22,152 bases of DNA from a virus. The first letter of the stretch is position 1, and every line of letters starts with the position of its first letter. The notes beneath the pieces are model-generated. The model was given only the letters and a program-made list of their open reading frames with translations. It did no database searches and was not told the DNA's origin. Below, in pieces: positions 1 to 6,918 of the stretch. The position numbers and the translations under genes are program-made. The stretch is taken from IMG/VR virus record IMGVR_UViG_3300009436_000125, positions 1-22,152 of that record; one strand, written 5' to 3'.

Positions 1-60
1 AAGTATCACAAGGTCGAGAGCGTGAAATACTGGATCGAAATACCCAAGCCGATTCTCTAA
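1..60 (+). CDS. C-terminal end of a DUF551-like protein (partial)
   Basis: Only the last 19 codons are in the window, in frame 1, ending at TAA 58-60. The visible end reads VESVKYWIEIPKPIL. The pattern V.YW..(I/L)P.P close to the C-terminus is what I associate with DUF551, a short domain found at the ends of many phage early proteins of unknown function. The match is short, so the family call is an inference; that a gene ends here is likely because the frame is open from the window edge and the next small ORF starts 17 bases later. Confidence 0.4.
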   Translation, partial: KYHKVESVKYWIEIPKPIL

Positions 61-77
61 TTTAATAACAAGAAGTT

Positions 78-164
78 ATGATTATACTAATAACGGGAAT
101 GGCAGTGGTAATTATCGGGGTGATCGTATTCGCTTGGATGAGCGATGACTTTTCCAACTACTAA
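78..164 (+). CDS. 28-residue single-span membrane microprotein
   Basis: ATG at 78, TAA at 162-164. The product starts MIILITGMAVVIIGVIVFAW (20 residues) and ends in a short acidic tail (MSDDFSNY). It is almost entirely one hydrophobic helix of about 20 residues, so an inner-membrane location with the polar tail on one side is the natural reading. A purine-rich AAGAAG lies just before the start. I do not recognise the family. It lies between the DUF551-like gene end and the next early gene, where T7-like phages keep small host-takeover proteins. It could be a chance ORF, but the composition and start context argue for a real gene. Confidence 0.5.
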   Translation: MIILITGMAVVIIGVIVFAWMSDDFSNY

Positions 165-199
165 TTCAGAACCACTAATTAAAAATAGCAAGTTCAACA

Positions 200-223
200 G
201 CCCAGTAGGGCGCACATATTATG
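200..223 (+). repeat. 24-bp intergenic repeat, copy 1
   Basis: The core is GCCCAGTAGGGCG, followed by a C, ACA, a variable base and ATTATG. GCCC-AGTA-GGGC is a perfect 4-bp inverted repeat around a 4-base loop. The final ATG (221-223) is the start codon of the 62-residue gene. Copy 1 differs from copy 2 at 2 of 24 positions. No ORF with a start codon ends at the TAG inside this copy. Confidence 0.85.
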
Positions 224-409
224 ACAAAAGACCAAGAAATCGAAAACCTCAAAAAGACAGATGCATTTTACGAATGGTGGGATGCCGTAGGTAGCAGCAT
301 TCGACCTAAGAAAGGTCAAGATATGGAGGAACACGCAAAGAGGATTGCCCTAGTAGCTTGGCAGGATAGGGGGCTTCGTCTGGATAACGCAAATAACCAA
401 GCCCAGTAG
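221..409 (+). CDS. Early hypothetical protein, 62 aa
   Basis: A 62-residue charged, soluble protein (starts MTKDQEIENLKK, has the aromatic stretch DAFYEWWDAVGSSIRP, ends NNQAQ). No domain or motif that I recognise. The start codon is the last three bases of repeat copy 1, and the stop codon (407-409) is the TAG inside repeat copy 2, so the gene is exactly bounded by two copies of the repeat. There is no Shine-Dalgarno sequence; the leader is GCGCACATATT. Position among early genes suggests a dispensable host-interaction protein, but nothing in the sequence gives a function. Confidence 0.7.
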   Translation: MTKDQEIENLKKTDAFYEWWDAVGSSIRPKKGQDMEEHAKRIALVAWQDRGLRLDNANNQAQ

Positions 410-424
410 GGCGAACACATTATG
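401..424 (+). repeat. 24-bp intergenic repeat, copy 2
   Basis: Same core GCCCAGTAGGGCG, then AACACATTATG. The TAG at 407-409 ends the 62-residue gene. The terminal ATG (422-424) opens only a nine-codon frame (MNKIITNNT, stop at 449-451), and the HNH gene starts 33 bases further on. The next gene may therefore have lost, or never used, the start codon supplied by the repeat. Confidence 0.85.
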
Positions 425-457
425 AATAAAATAATAACCAATAACACATAACAAACT

Positions 458-931
458 ATGGAACAAAAAACAATATCAGTTAATGGAGTTGAGATCATTG
501 CTCACTCTGACGGGAGTATCACAAGACCTTTCTACGGGGAGGTTAAGCGAACGTTTGGTTATAATAGCAGCACAGGCTATAAGAAATTGGGTCTTGGCAA
601 TAAAATGTTTTCAATTCATCGCATAATTGCTCAAGCTCTGCATCCAGATTTCTCAGAGGAACTACAAGTCGACCACAAAAATGGTGACAAAGTTGACAAT
701 CGTATTGAAAACCTTCGTATGTTAACCGAAGAGCAACAGGATGAGTGGCAACTAGCCACTGACTACTGGATTGAGCTTACCCTCGAAAAGTACAAGGGGT
801 ACGACCCCGATGACCTAACCCAAGTATTTATGCGTGGCCCATTCGCTGGCTGGAGTGAGCGCATGGTGCTGGAGTTAGCTGTGAAGATGGATGACGCAAA
901 TACAAAAGTACCGAGACATAAAACCCAGTAG
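458..931 (+). CDS. HNH endonuclease with an extra C-terminal domain
   Basis: A 157-residue protein. Residues ~50-88 carry an HNH_3-type nuclease core: the segment FSIHRIIAQALHPDF is followed by LQVDHKNGDKVDNRIENLRM, with the D-H pair and the N...N...R..NL pattern of this family. Such proteins usually act as free-standing homing or DNA-nicking enzymes in phages. The N-terminal ~50 residues look like the beta-rich DNA-binding lead-in common in these proteins. From residue ~89 the protein continues for ~70 residues (DEWQLATDYWIELTLEKY onwards) with no HNH resemblance, possibly a fused early gene; an in-frame ATG at 719 lies at the junction. No SD sequence. The stop codon (929-931) is the TAG of repeat copy 3. 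Confidence 0.8.
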   Translation: MEQKTISVNGVEIIAHSDGSITRPFYGEVKRTFGYNSSTGYKKLGLGNKMFSIHRIIAQALHPDFSEELQVDHKNGDKVDNRIENLRMLTEEQQDEWQLATDYWIELTLEKYKGYDPDDLTQVFMRGPFAGWSERMVLELAVKMDDANTKVPRHKTQ

Positions 932-946
932 GGCGTACACATTATA
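923..946 (+). repeat. 24-bp intergenic repeat, copy 3
   Basis: ACCCAGTAGGGCG followed by TACACATTATA. It matches copy 2 at 21 of 24 positions. Its TAG (929-931) ends the HNH gene, but the terminal ATG of the other copies is ATA here and no gene starts, so this copy closes the repeat-bounded block before the long control region. Confidence 0.8.
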
Positions 947-1066
947 CAACAATATACACCCATATACACGAGGACTAAACTTCGCACTGATTCGTTTACT
1001 ATTGGCAGCAAGGGGGCTGCAAATACTCAAACGCACCTCCTGCTGCCCTCTGTAAATACCCTGTGC

Positions 1067-1086
1067 GGTGACAAATCAGTGACAAA
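1067..1086 (+). repeat. GTGACAAA double iteron, copy A
   Basis: The 20-mer GGTGACAAATCAGTGACAAA contains two GTGACAAA octamers whose starts lie 11 bases apart, about one helical turn. It recurs at 1304-1323 with a single mismatch. Related single elements are AGGTGACAAA at 1121-1130 and, on the other strand, ATTGTCACCT at 1218-1227 or nearby. Confidence 0.8.
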
Positions 1087-1160
1087 CATTGTCAAAACAG
1101 CTAAAACAAAGGCAAGTGCGAGGTGACAAAAAAAAGAAACTATCGTTACAAATCAATACG

Positions 1161-1188
1161 TTGACATAGCTTCAAAAAAAGTTAACAT
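1161..1188 (+). promoter_or_regulatory. Candidate host sigma70 promoter for the RNA polymerase gene
   Basis: A perfect -35 hexamer TTGACA (1161-1166), a 16-base A-rich spacer and TAACAT (1183-1188, 4 of 6 matches to TATAAT). Transcription would start near 1195, giving a leader of roughly 140 bases that contains the second double iteron. A host promoter just before the polymerase gene fits the T7 early programme. Confidence 0.5.
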
Positions 1189-1303
1189 ATTGCTCATGGG
1201 ATGGTAAATGTCTTTATTGTCACCTCTTGCCGTAACCCTATTGAAATATAAGCATTTTTAAACAAACACTTATCCGTTTTATCTCTAAGTATTTATTTGC
1301 TTA

Positions 1304-1323
1304 GGTGACAAATCACTGACAAA
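1304..1323 (+). repeat. GTGACAAA double iteron, copy B
   Basis: GGTGACAAATCACTGACAAA, identical to the copy at 1067-1086 except for one base, which changes the second octamer to CTGACAAA. It ends nine bases before the RNA polymerase ATG at 1333, where a bound protein or RNA-binding factor could affect initiation. Confidence 0.8.
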
Positions 1324-1332
1324 TAATTGACT

Positions 1333-3753
1333 ATGGACACACAGCTCACACAAGACGAACTCAACACTGACATGACCACCGTAGGCGTGGGACGCTACCG
1401 CAATAAGGTAGAGGGAGCCCGTGCTCGTGGTATGGAGAGTGAGACATCGTATGGTCAGCGGCTAATACGTGGTGCGTTACCTGCCTATATCAAGGCTATT
1501 GATGACGTAAAAACAAAGTGGCGTGGATTTAAGAACAAAGGGAGGTGGCAACTCGACCTCCTAGAGATGCCCTCCGATAAGATTGGGTTCCTTGTTATCC
1601 GTACTGTCTTAGACCAGCTCACACAGAACTCTAAGATGACCGCTATGTGTACCAAGGTAGGCAACGTTATCGACTACCAGCGTCGCTCAGAGCACCTTGT
1701 ACGTACCAACCCTAAAGGTGAAGGGATTGTTCTAGGGGCTACCCGTAAGAGCGGCTGGCAAGCTACCAAGAACCACATCCGCCTAAGCACCAAGCACGAG
1801 GTAGAGGGGGGACTCATGGAAGAGATCCCTTCTTGGACACGTAGAGACGTAGCAGCCACAGGACTCAACCTCGTAGAACTCCTTCGGGACGTCACAGGGA
1901 TTATTGAGTACAGGTTCATTACTGATACAGGCAGACGCAACCCTACAAGGTACGTCACGGCCTCTCCAGAGACCTTGAAGTGGATAGAAGAGTTCAACTA
2001 CCACAAGGAAATCATAAGCCCCTTCTGGCTCCCTACAGTGGATACACCGATGGAGTGGAAGAACGTGTGGGAAGGTGGATACAAGACAGAAGATACAGAC
2101 CTCCCCAAGCTTCCGTTCATCAAGTCAACCAACATGGATTTCCTACGTGGTATCGAAGGTAAGATTGAAGAGCCTATGGAGGCTTGTAACCTTATCCAGC
2201 AGACACCTTGGAAGATTAACGATGACGTCCTGAAGACAATGCAGTGGGCTTGGAAGAACTCCGTAAAGGTCGGTGGGCTGCCTAGCCGCGACGATGAAGT
2301 GATGCCTGACATCCCTGATGACTTCCACGATAACAAACTGAGCAACCTACAGTGGCGCACGATGGCTTCGGGTGTTCACAAGCGTAACATGAGCACACGC
2401 TCAAGACGCCTATTGGTAGCCAAGGTGCTTTACCTAGCAGAGAAGCTTACAGATAGTCGGTTCTTCTATCCGTCCCACTGTGACTTCCGAGGTCGTGTAT
2501 ATAACATCCCTGCCTTCCTAGGTATCCAAGGCCCTGATATGTGTCGTGGGCTTCTTCGGTTCGCTAGACCTCAACGTATTAAGACAGCAACAGACCGCAA
2601 GTGGTTAGCTATTCAAGGTGCTAACACTTGGGGCTACGATAAAGTCACACTCGACCAGCGCGCTGAGTGGGCTGAGAACTTTTCCAAGGACGCCATCCGC
2701 ATCGCAGCAGATCCTACCAAGGAGCTACTATGGACAAAGGCGGGCGACCCTTGGCAATTCCTTGCGTGGTGCTTTGAATGGGCCACACTACAGAACACGG
2801 GTAAGCTAGATACCTACCTCCCAGTGAATATGGACGCTACCAATAATGGGCTCCAGATTCTCTCTATGCTTACCCGTGACCCCTACGGGATGACTGCTAC
2901 GAATGTGTTACCTACAGACACACCAGCAGACATCTACGGGGTGGTCGCCAAACAAGCAGAGGTAATTCTAAGAGCACAGGCAGCGGAGGGTGATGCTATC
3001 TCTAATGCTTGGGTCAACTTTGGCATAGACCGTAAGACAACCAAGAGACCCGTCATGTGTTACTCGTATGGTCTTACTGAATACAGTAATCGCTTGTATA
3101 TCTCTGATTGGTATGAAGACCAGATACACGGTGAGGGACGCACCAGACCTTTTGATGAGAAGGAGAAGTACCTTGCCATCCACGTGCTTGCTAAAGCCGT
3201 CTGGAAGGGCATTGAGAGCGTCCTAGAGAAGCCTAAGGAATGTATGAAGTGGTTCCAAGATTGTGCCGCTATACTTACTGAGGCCGATCTGCCTGTGTCT
3301 TGGGTGTCACCTAGTGGCTTCCCTGTTCACCAGCAGTATTTCAACTTCACAAGTAAGAACATCAAGACTTGGATTAGCGGAACAGCTACTCACATTCGTT
3401 TCCGTGAGAACGACGATAAGCTTTCCAAGGTTCGCCAGCGGAATGGAGTGAGCCCGAACTTTGTGCACTCACTGGATGCTGCGGCTCTCCATAAAACAGT
3501 CATCAAAGCCAACAAAGATGAGGGTATTTACGACTTTGCTTTCATCCACGATAGCTACGGAACACACGCTACAGGATGCGAAGCTTTAAGTAAAAGTTTG
3601 CGAGATGTATTTATTTCTACTTTTAGTGTTGACCTCCTGCGTGATTGGAAACATCAATTAGAACAGCAATCGGGATTAGAGCTTCCTGAGCCGCCAGAAT
3701 ATGGCACTGCTGACATCTCCAAAATTAAAGATAGCACGTATTTCTTCAGTTAG
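1333..3753 (+). CDS. T7-like single-subunit DNA-directed RNA polymerase
   Basis: An 806-residue enzyme (T7: 883) that transcribes the phage middle and late genes from phage-specific promoters. The catalytic landmarks of T7 RNA polymerase are present: motif A with D501 (PVNMDATNNG), the TKRPVMCYSYG helix with K571 and Y579 (T7 K631, Y639), and motif C AFIHDSYGT with H739 and D740 (T7 H811, D812). CDFRGRVYNIPAF and NGVSPNFVHSLDAA are further signatures, and the protein ends in the family-typical FFS. I chose ATG 1333; an in-frame TTG at 1327 would add two residues. Neither has an SD sequence. The shorter length lies mostly in the N-terminal domain, which in T7 contacts promoter and nascent RNA. 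Likely expressed from the host-type promoter at 1161. Confidence 0.97.
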   Translation: MDTQLTQDELNTDMTTVGVGRYRNKVEGARARGMESETSYGQRLIRGALPAYIKAIDDVKTKWRGFKNKGRWQLDLLEMPSDKIGFLVIRTVLDQLTQNSKMTAMCTKVGNVIDYQRRSEHLVRTNPKGEGIVLGATRKSGWQATKNHIRLSTKHEVEGGLMEEIPSWTRRDVAATGLNLVELLRDVTGIIEYRFITDTGRRNPTRYVTASPETLKWIEEFNYHKEIISPFWLPTVDTPMEWKNVWEGGYKTEDTDLPKLPFIKSTNMDFLRGIEGKIEEPMEACNLIQQTPWKINDDVLKTMQWAWKNSVKVGGLPSRDDEVMPDIPDDFHDNKLSNLQWRTMASGVHKRNMSTRSRRLLVAKVLYLAEKLTDSRFFYPSHCDFRGRVYNIPAFLGIQGPDMCRGLLRFARPQRIKTATDRKWLAIQGANTWGYDKVTLDQRAEWAENFSKDAIRIAADPTKELLWTKAGDPWQFLAWCFEWATLQNTGKLDTYLPVNMDATNNGLQILSMLTRDPYGMTATNVLPTDTPADIYGVVAKQAEVILRAQAAEGDAISNAWVNFGIDRKTTKRPVMCYSYGLTEYSNRLYISDWYEDQIHGEGRTRPFDEKEKYLAIHVLAKAVWKGIESVLEKPKECMKWFQDCAAILTEADLPVSWVSPSGFPVHQQYFNFTSKNIKTWISGTATHIRFRENDDKLSKVRQRNGVSPNFVHSLDAAALHKTVIKANKDEGIYDFAFIHDSYGTHATGCEALSKSLRDVFISTFSVDLLRDWKHQLEQQSGLELPEPPEYGTADISKIKDSTYFFS

Positions 3754-3807
3754 CACTCTGCTGGCTGATTAGTAAAAACCACCGATAACAGGTAATAGTA
3801 AAACAAA
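3754..3807 (+). promoter_or_regulatory. Short gap after the polymerase gene with a possible phage promoter
   Basis: The sequence TTAGCACTCTGCTGGCTGATTAG overlaps the polymerase stop codon. Its CACTCTG core is shared with the element ahead of the major capsid gene (16000-16006) and resembles the CACTATAGGG part of T7 promoters. TTAGC/GCTGA can also pair as a weak hairpin. The location, at the start of the replication genes, suits a phage promoter, but the evidence is resemblance only. Confidence 0.3.
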
Positions 3808-4410
3808 ATGAGTAAAGTAATAACAACACCAAAAGGTAAAGCAGTATGGCCACGCATCGACACACCAGACACCAAGTTTGATGAAGACGGCGTTTATAGC
3901 TGTAAGCTCCACGTAAGTGAAGGTGACTTCAAAGCTTTCGAGGCAATCGTAAAGCCGAAGCTTGATGCCGCTTACAAGGAAGAGTGCAGTCGCCAAGGTA
4001 AAGACAAGATCCGCATGGCTGCGTCATCTCCTCTCCGTATTAACGATGAGGGTGATCACGAAATCTACGCCAAGCAAAAGGCTAAGGTTCACACCAAGTC
4101 TAAGGGGACTCTTGAGTTCACCATTGCAGCAGTAGACAGCCAAGGAAAGAAGATTGCTATGCCTAAGATTGGCAGCGGTTCTATCCTTAAGATGGCAGTT
4201 GAAGTCAACACTTGGTTCGTTCCAAGCCAAGGCTTCGGATACACCCTGCGTCTCCGTGCAGTACAGGTACTCGACCTGATTGAGTACGGTGGCGGTGATA
4301 GCTCCTTCGGCTTTGGTGCTGAAGCAGACGGCTACGTAGGTAGCGGTGAATCCCTCAACCAAGCATTCGAAGTAGCAGATGAAGCGGAAACGTCCAACGC
4401 GCCGTTCTAG
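3808..4410 (+). CDS. Single-stranded DNA-binding protein (gp2.5-like)
   Basis: A 200-residue protein (T7 gp2.5: 232). It begins with TPKGKAVWPRIDTPDTKFDE, matching the start of gp2.5-type OB-fold SSBs, and has the conserved IGSGSILKMAVEVNTWFVP and LRLRAVQVLDLIEY strands near residues 130-165. The tail is acidic (EVADEAETSNAPF) and ends in phenylalanine, the residue that in T7 docks on the polymerase and helicase and mimics DNA when no DNA is bound. It coats single strands at the fork and promotes annealing. The last 32 bases overlap the next gene, so the acidic tail is also coding for the basic N-terminus of endonuclease I in another frame. No SD; leader is A-rich. Confidence 0.93.
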   Translation: MSKVITTPKGKAVWPRIDTPDTKFDEDGVYSCKLHVSEGDFKAFEAIVKPKLDAAYKEECSRQGKDKIRMAASSPLRINDEGDHEIYAKQKAKVHTKSKGTLEFTIAAVDSQGKKIAMPKIGSGSILKMAVEVNTWFVPSQGFGYTLRLRAVQVLDLIEYGGGDSSFGFGAEADGYVGSGESLNQAFEVADEAETSNAPF

Positions 4411-4759
4411 CAAGTTTCGTTCGAAGTTCGAAGAGACCGTAGCCTCCGCCTTAAATGCGGCGGGGGTTACCCACTCTTACGAGTCGATGAAACTTAATTA
4501 CACGAGGGAGTGTAAGTACACACCTGACTTCGTTTTGGACAATGGTATTATTTTGGAGGTAAAGGGATATTGGATAGCGGCAGACCGAACCAAACATTTG
4601 AGAGTCAGGGAAGCAAATCCAGACCTCGACATTCGCTTTGTATTTCAACGAGCATCAAACACACTAAGCAAGAAGAGCAAGACCACCTACGGGGACTGGT
4701 GCGACAAACACGGGTTTCTGTGGTGCGAGAAAAAGCTCCCACACAAATGGACGATCTAG
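4379..4759 (+). CDS. Endonuclease I, Holliday junction resolvase (gp3-like)
   Basis: A 126-residue PD-(D/E)XK nuclease (T7 gp3: 149). By alignment with T7 (E20, D55, E65, K67) the active site is E18, D50, E60 and K62, in FRSKFEETV and YTPDFVLDNGIILEVKGYW. The downstream block KHLRVREANPDLDIRFVFQ and the SKTTYGDWCDKHGF segment also follow T7 gp3 closely. It resolves branched DNA during replication and packaging and breaks down host DNA. It overlaps gp2.5 by 32 bases and the primase-helicase gene by 13 bases, so translation of the three genes is probably coupled. The very basic N-terminus (MKRKRPTRRSSK) is out of frame with the acidic SSB tail. Confidence 0.95.
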   Translation: MKRKRPTRRSSKFRSKFEETVASALNAAGVTHSYESMKLNYTRECKYTPDFVLDNGIILEVKGYWIAADRTKHLRVREANPDLDIRFVFQRASNTLSKKSKTTYGDWCDKHGFLWCEKKLPHKWTI

Positions 4760-6372
4760 AGGCAGTAGCCACACACCAACCTTGCGATGACTGCGGAAGC
4801 AGTGACGCACTCACACACAATTCTGATGGCAGTACCAAGTGTTATGCTTGCGGTATTTTCACGCCTAACAGAAACAAACAAAACACAAACACACACACAC
4901 AAATGGAAACACAAGTATCACCACTAGGATTCGTAAACGGACAGTTCATGGACATCACACCACGTGGTATTCACAAGGACACGTGCGTAAAATATGGTTA
5001 TCAAATCGGGGAACTTAACGGTAAACCTTGTCACGTAGCTAACTACCGCAACCTTGATGGCACACAGGTCGCCCAGAAGTATCGCTTCGCAGACAAGAGC
5101 TTCCACTGTAACGGGAGCCCTGCTTATTTCTTCGGTCAAAACTTGTGGCCTAATGGTGGCAAGAAGCTGGTCATTACTGAAGGCGAGATTGATTGCCTTA
5201 CTGTTAGCCAACTCCAAGGAAACAAGTGGCCTGTAGTATCACTTCCGAGTGGCGCTCAGTCAGCTAAGACTATCTTCAAGAAGCAACTTGAATGGCTCTC
5301 CTCGTGGCAGGAGGTCGTTGTTATGTTTGACGAAGACAAGGCAGGACGCGAAGCAGCCGAGAGTGTTGCTCACATCCTTCCTGCTGGTACTTGTAAGATC
5401 GCTCGGTTGTCTATGAAAGACCCGAACGAGATGCTTCTAGCCAACAAAGGTGAAGAGGTAATCCAAGCTTTCTGGAACGCTAAGGTATGGCGTCCTGATG
5501 ACATTGTAGATGGCTCCGAGCTTTATGACCGTCTTACTGTCCCCAAGGAAAATGACAGCATCCCTTATCCTTACTATGGACTTAACTCGCTCACTCACGG
5601 ACTTCGTAAAGGTGAGATTGTTACCTTCTGTGCTGGCTCAGGCATCGGCAAGTCTGCCGTATGTAAAGAGATTGCCCTACACGTCCTCAAGACTACTGAT
5701 CGTAAGCTTGGTTACATCGCCCTCGAGGAATCCATTGAGCGTACAGCTAACGGTATCATTGGTCTGGAGATGTCCAAGCCTCTACACCTAGAGCCCTTCG
5801 AGCCTGATGAGAAATACAACGAGGCTTACAAGAAGACAGTAGGCTCTGGTCGCTTCTACCTCTACGACCACTGGGGCTCCCTAGACAGTGATAACCTACT
5901 TGGACACATCCGCTACATGGCTAAAGCTATGGATGTAGACTACGTGGTTCTGGATCACCTCTCTATCATCGTATCTGGCATGGGTGATGGCGACGAGCGT
6001 CGTATGATTGACAACACAATGACCAAGCTCCGCGCTCTTGTAGAAGAGACTAAGATTGGTGTTGTTCTTGTGAGTCACCTCAAGCGTCCTGAAGGAAAGG
6101 GACACGAGGAAGGCGCAGCGACATCACTAGCACAACTCCGAGGATCTGCTGCTATCGCTCAGCTCTCCGATATGTGCATCGGTCTTGAGCGTAACCAACA
6201 AGACACCGAGAATCGTAACAGGACAACTCTTCGCGTACTGAAGAACCGTTTCAGTGGGGAGACAGGCGTAGCTTGTAACCTTCTTTACGACAAAGACACG
6301 TGCCGCCTCTCAGAGGATACCAACCCTCTCTTCGATGACACTGATGACGCCACAGCAGGCTTCGGACACTAA
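4747..6372 (+). CDS. Primase-helicase (gp4-like)
   Basis: A 541-residue bifunctional enzyme (T7 gp4A: 566). Order of domains: zinc-binding CX2C...CX2C at residues ~13-35 (CDDCGSS ... CYAC); TOPRIM primase with KLVITEGEIDCLT and VVVMFDEDKAGR; linker; RecA-like hexameric helicase with Walker A GSGIGKS (K302), Walker B YVVLDHLSII and the LRGSAAIAQLSD block. The C-terminus is acidic (LFDDTDDATAGFGH), as in T7 where it contacts DNA polymerase. The frame is open upstream to 4570, but ATG 4747 places the zinc finger at its usual distance and has the ACAC leader typical of this region. An internal in-frame ATG at 4903 (M53) follows an ACAC run and could give a short form lacking the zinc finger, like T7 gp4B. 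Confidence 0.96.
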   Translation: MDDLEAVATHQPCDDCGSSDALTHNSDGSTKCYACGIFTPNRNKQNTNTHTQMETQVSPLGFVNGQFMDITPRGIHKDTCVKYGYQIGELNGKPCHVANYRNLDGTQVAQKYRFADKSFHCNGSPAYFFGQNLWPNGGKKLVITEGEIDCLTVSQLQGNKWPVVSLPSGAQSAKTIFKKQLEWLSSWQEVVVMFDEDKAGREAAESVAHILPAGTCKIARLSMKDPNEMLLANKGEEVIQAFWNAKVWRPDDIVDGSELYDRLTVPKENDSIPYPYYGLNSLTHGLRKGEIVTFCAGSGIGKSAVCKEIALHVLKTTDRKLGYIALEESIERTANGIIGLEMSKPLHLEPFEPDEKYNEAYKKTVGSGRFYLYDHWGSLDSDNLLGHIRYMAKAMDVDYVVLDHLSIIVSGMGDGDERRMIDNTMTKLRALVEETKIGVVLVSHLKRPEGKGHEEGAATSLAQLRGSAAIAQLSDMCIGLERNQQDTENRNRTTLRVLKNRFSGETGVACNLLYDKDTCRLSEDTNPLFDDTDDATAGFGH

Positions 6373-6391
6373 TCACTAACCAAAGGAGTAT

Positions 6392-6898
6392 ATGAGCAAA
6401 TGGATACAAGATTCATCTTGGAAGCGAGGGCAAGTAGTAGAGTCTGCATTCGCTACACTGTTAAACGTGCGGTCTGATAATGTCAGAGCGGCTGACCTTC
6501 GGGAACAGTTCTCTCACGTTGACTACTTCTCGGACTTTGGGAGCATTGACGTGAAAGCCCGTAAGAAGGTTGCTCGTGATGATGACTCCCTACAGGACGA
6601 GTTAGTCTGGCTGGAGTTTAAGAACGTTCAAGGTAAGCTGGGGTGGCTCTACGGCTCTGCCGACTGGATTGCCTTTGAGCGTCTCCTCGACTTCGTTCTA
6701 GTTAAACGTTCCGACCTAGCCAACGAGGGGGAAAACCTCTGCGCTCTAGGTGACCGAGTAGCTGTAGGAAGTGACGCCCTCTACAAAGGCTACCAACGCA
6801 GGGGCCGTAGAGACCTCTTATCAATCGTGAAGATGTCCGACATCCTAAAGTTGCACCATCAACTATGGACAAAAGACGTTGACAACACCGAACACTAA
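6392..6898 (+). CDS. PD-(D/E)XK-like nuclease family protein, 168 aa
   Basis: I recognise this as a type found next to the DNA polymerase gene in marine podoviruses, usually annotated hypothetical. Residues fit a PD-(D/E)XK layout: E18 in a first helix (GQVVESAFATLL), D53 in SIDVKARK, and E75-x-K77 in VWLEFKNVQG, followed by GWLYGSADWIAFE. The middle segments have the alternating hydrophobic pattern of core beta strands. A DNA-cleaving or DNA-processing role in replication or recombination is inferred, separate from the gp3 resolvase already present. It is the only gene in the window with a textbook Shine-Dalgarno (AAAGGAG, 6380-6386, about five bases before ATG), hinting at different acquisition history or high expression. 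Confidence 0.65.
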   Translation: MSKWIQDSSWKRGQVVESAFATLLNVRSDNVRAADLREQFSHVDYFSDFGSIDVKARKKVARDDDSLQDELVWLEFKNVQGKLGWLYGSADWIAFERLLDFVLVKRSDLANEGENLCALGDRVAVGSDALYKGYQRRGRRDLLSIVKMSDILKLHHQLWTKDVDNTEH

Positions 6899-6918
6899 CC
6901 TTTGATTTAAGTACACAC

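Larger units (their letters stand above)
947..1332 (+). promoter_or_regulatory. Non-coding control region upstream of the RNA polymerase gene
   Basis: About 390 bases without a credible gene. It holds an inverted repeat (GGCAGCA at 1004-1010 against TGCTGCC at 1041-1047, with a competing GCAGC/GCTGC hairpin at 1005-1020), several GTGACAA elements on both strands, and a sigma70-like promoter. A 16-codon ORF (1201-1251, MVNVFIVTSCRNPIEI) begins close to the predicted transcription start; it could be a leader peptide but is as likely chance. The position, just ahead of the polymerase gene, is where T7-like phages switch from host to phage transcription. Confidence 0.6.

Noticed and set aside
1201-1251. 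16-codon leader peptide upstream of the RNA polymerase
   Set aside because: Too short to support; no SD and no recognisable regulatory codons. Mentioned only in the control region entry.
4570-4746. Extended N-terminus for the primase-helicase
   Set aside because: The upstream part overlaps the conserved endonuclease I gene, does not resemble primases, and would place the zinc finger about 60 residues too far in.
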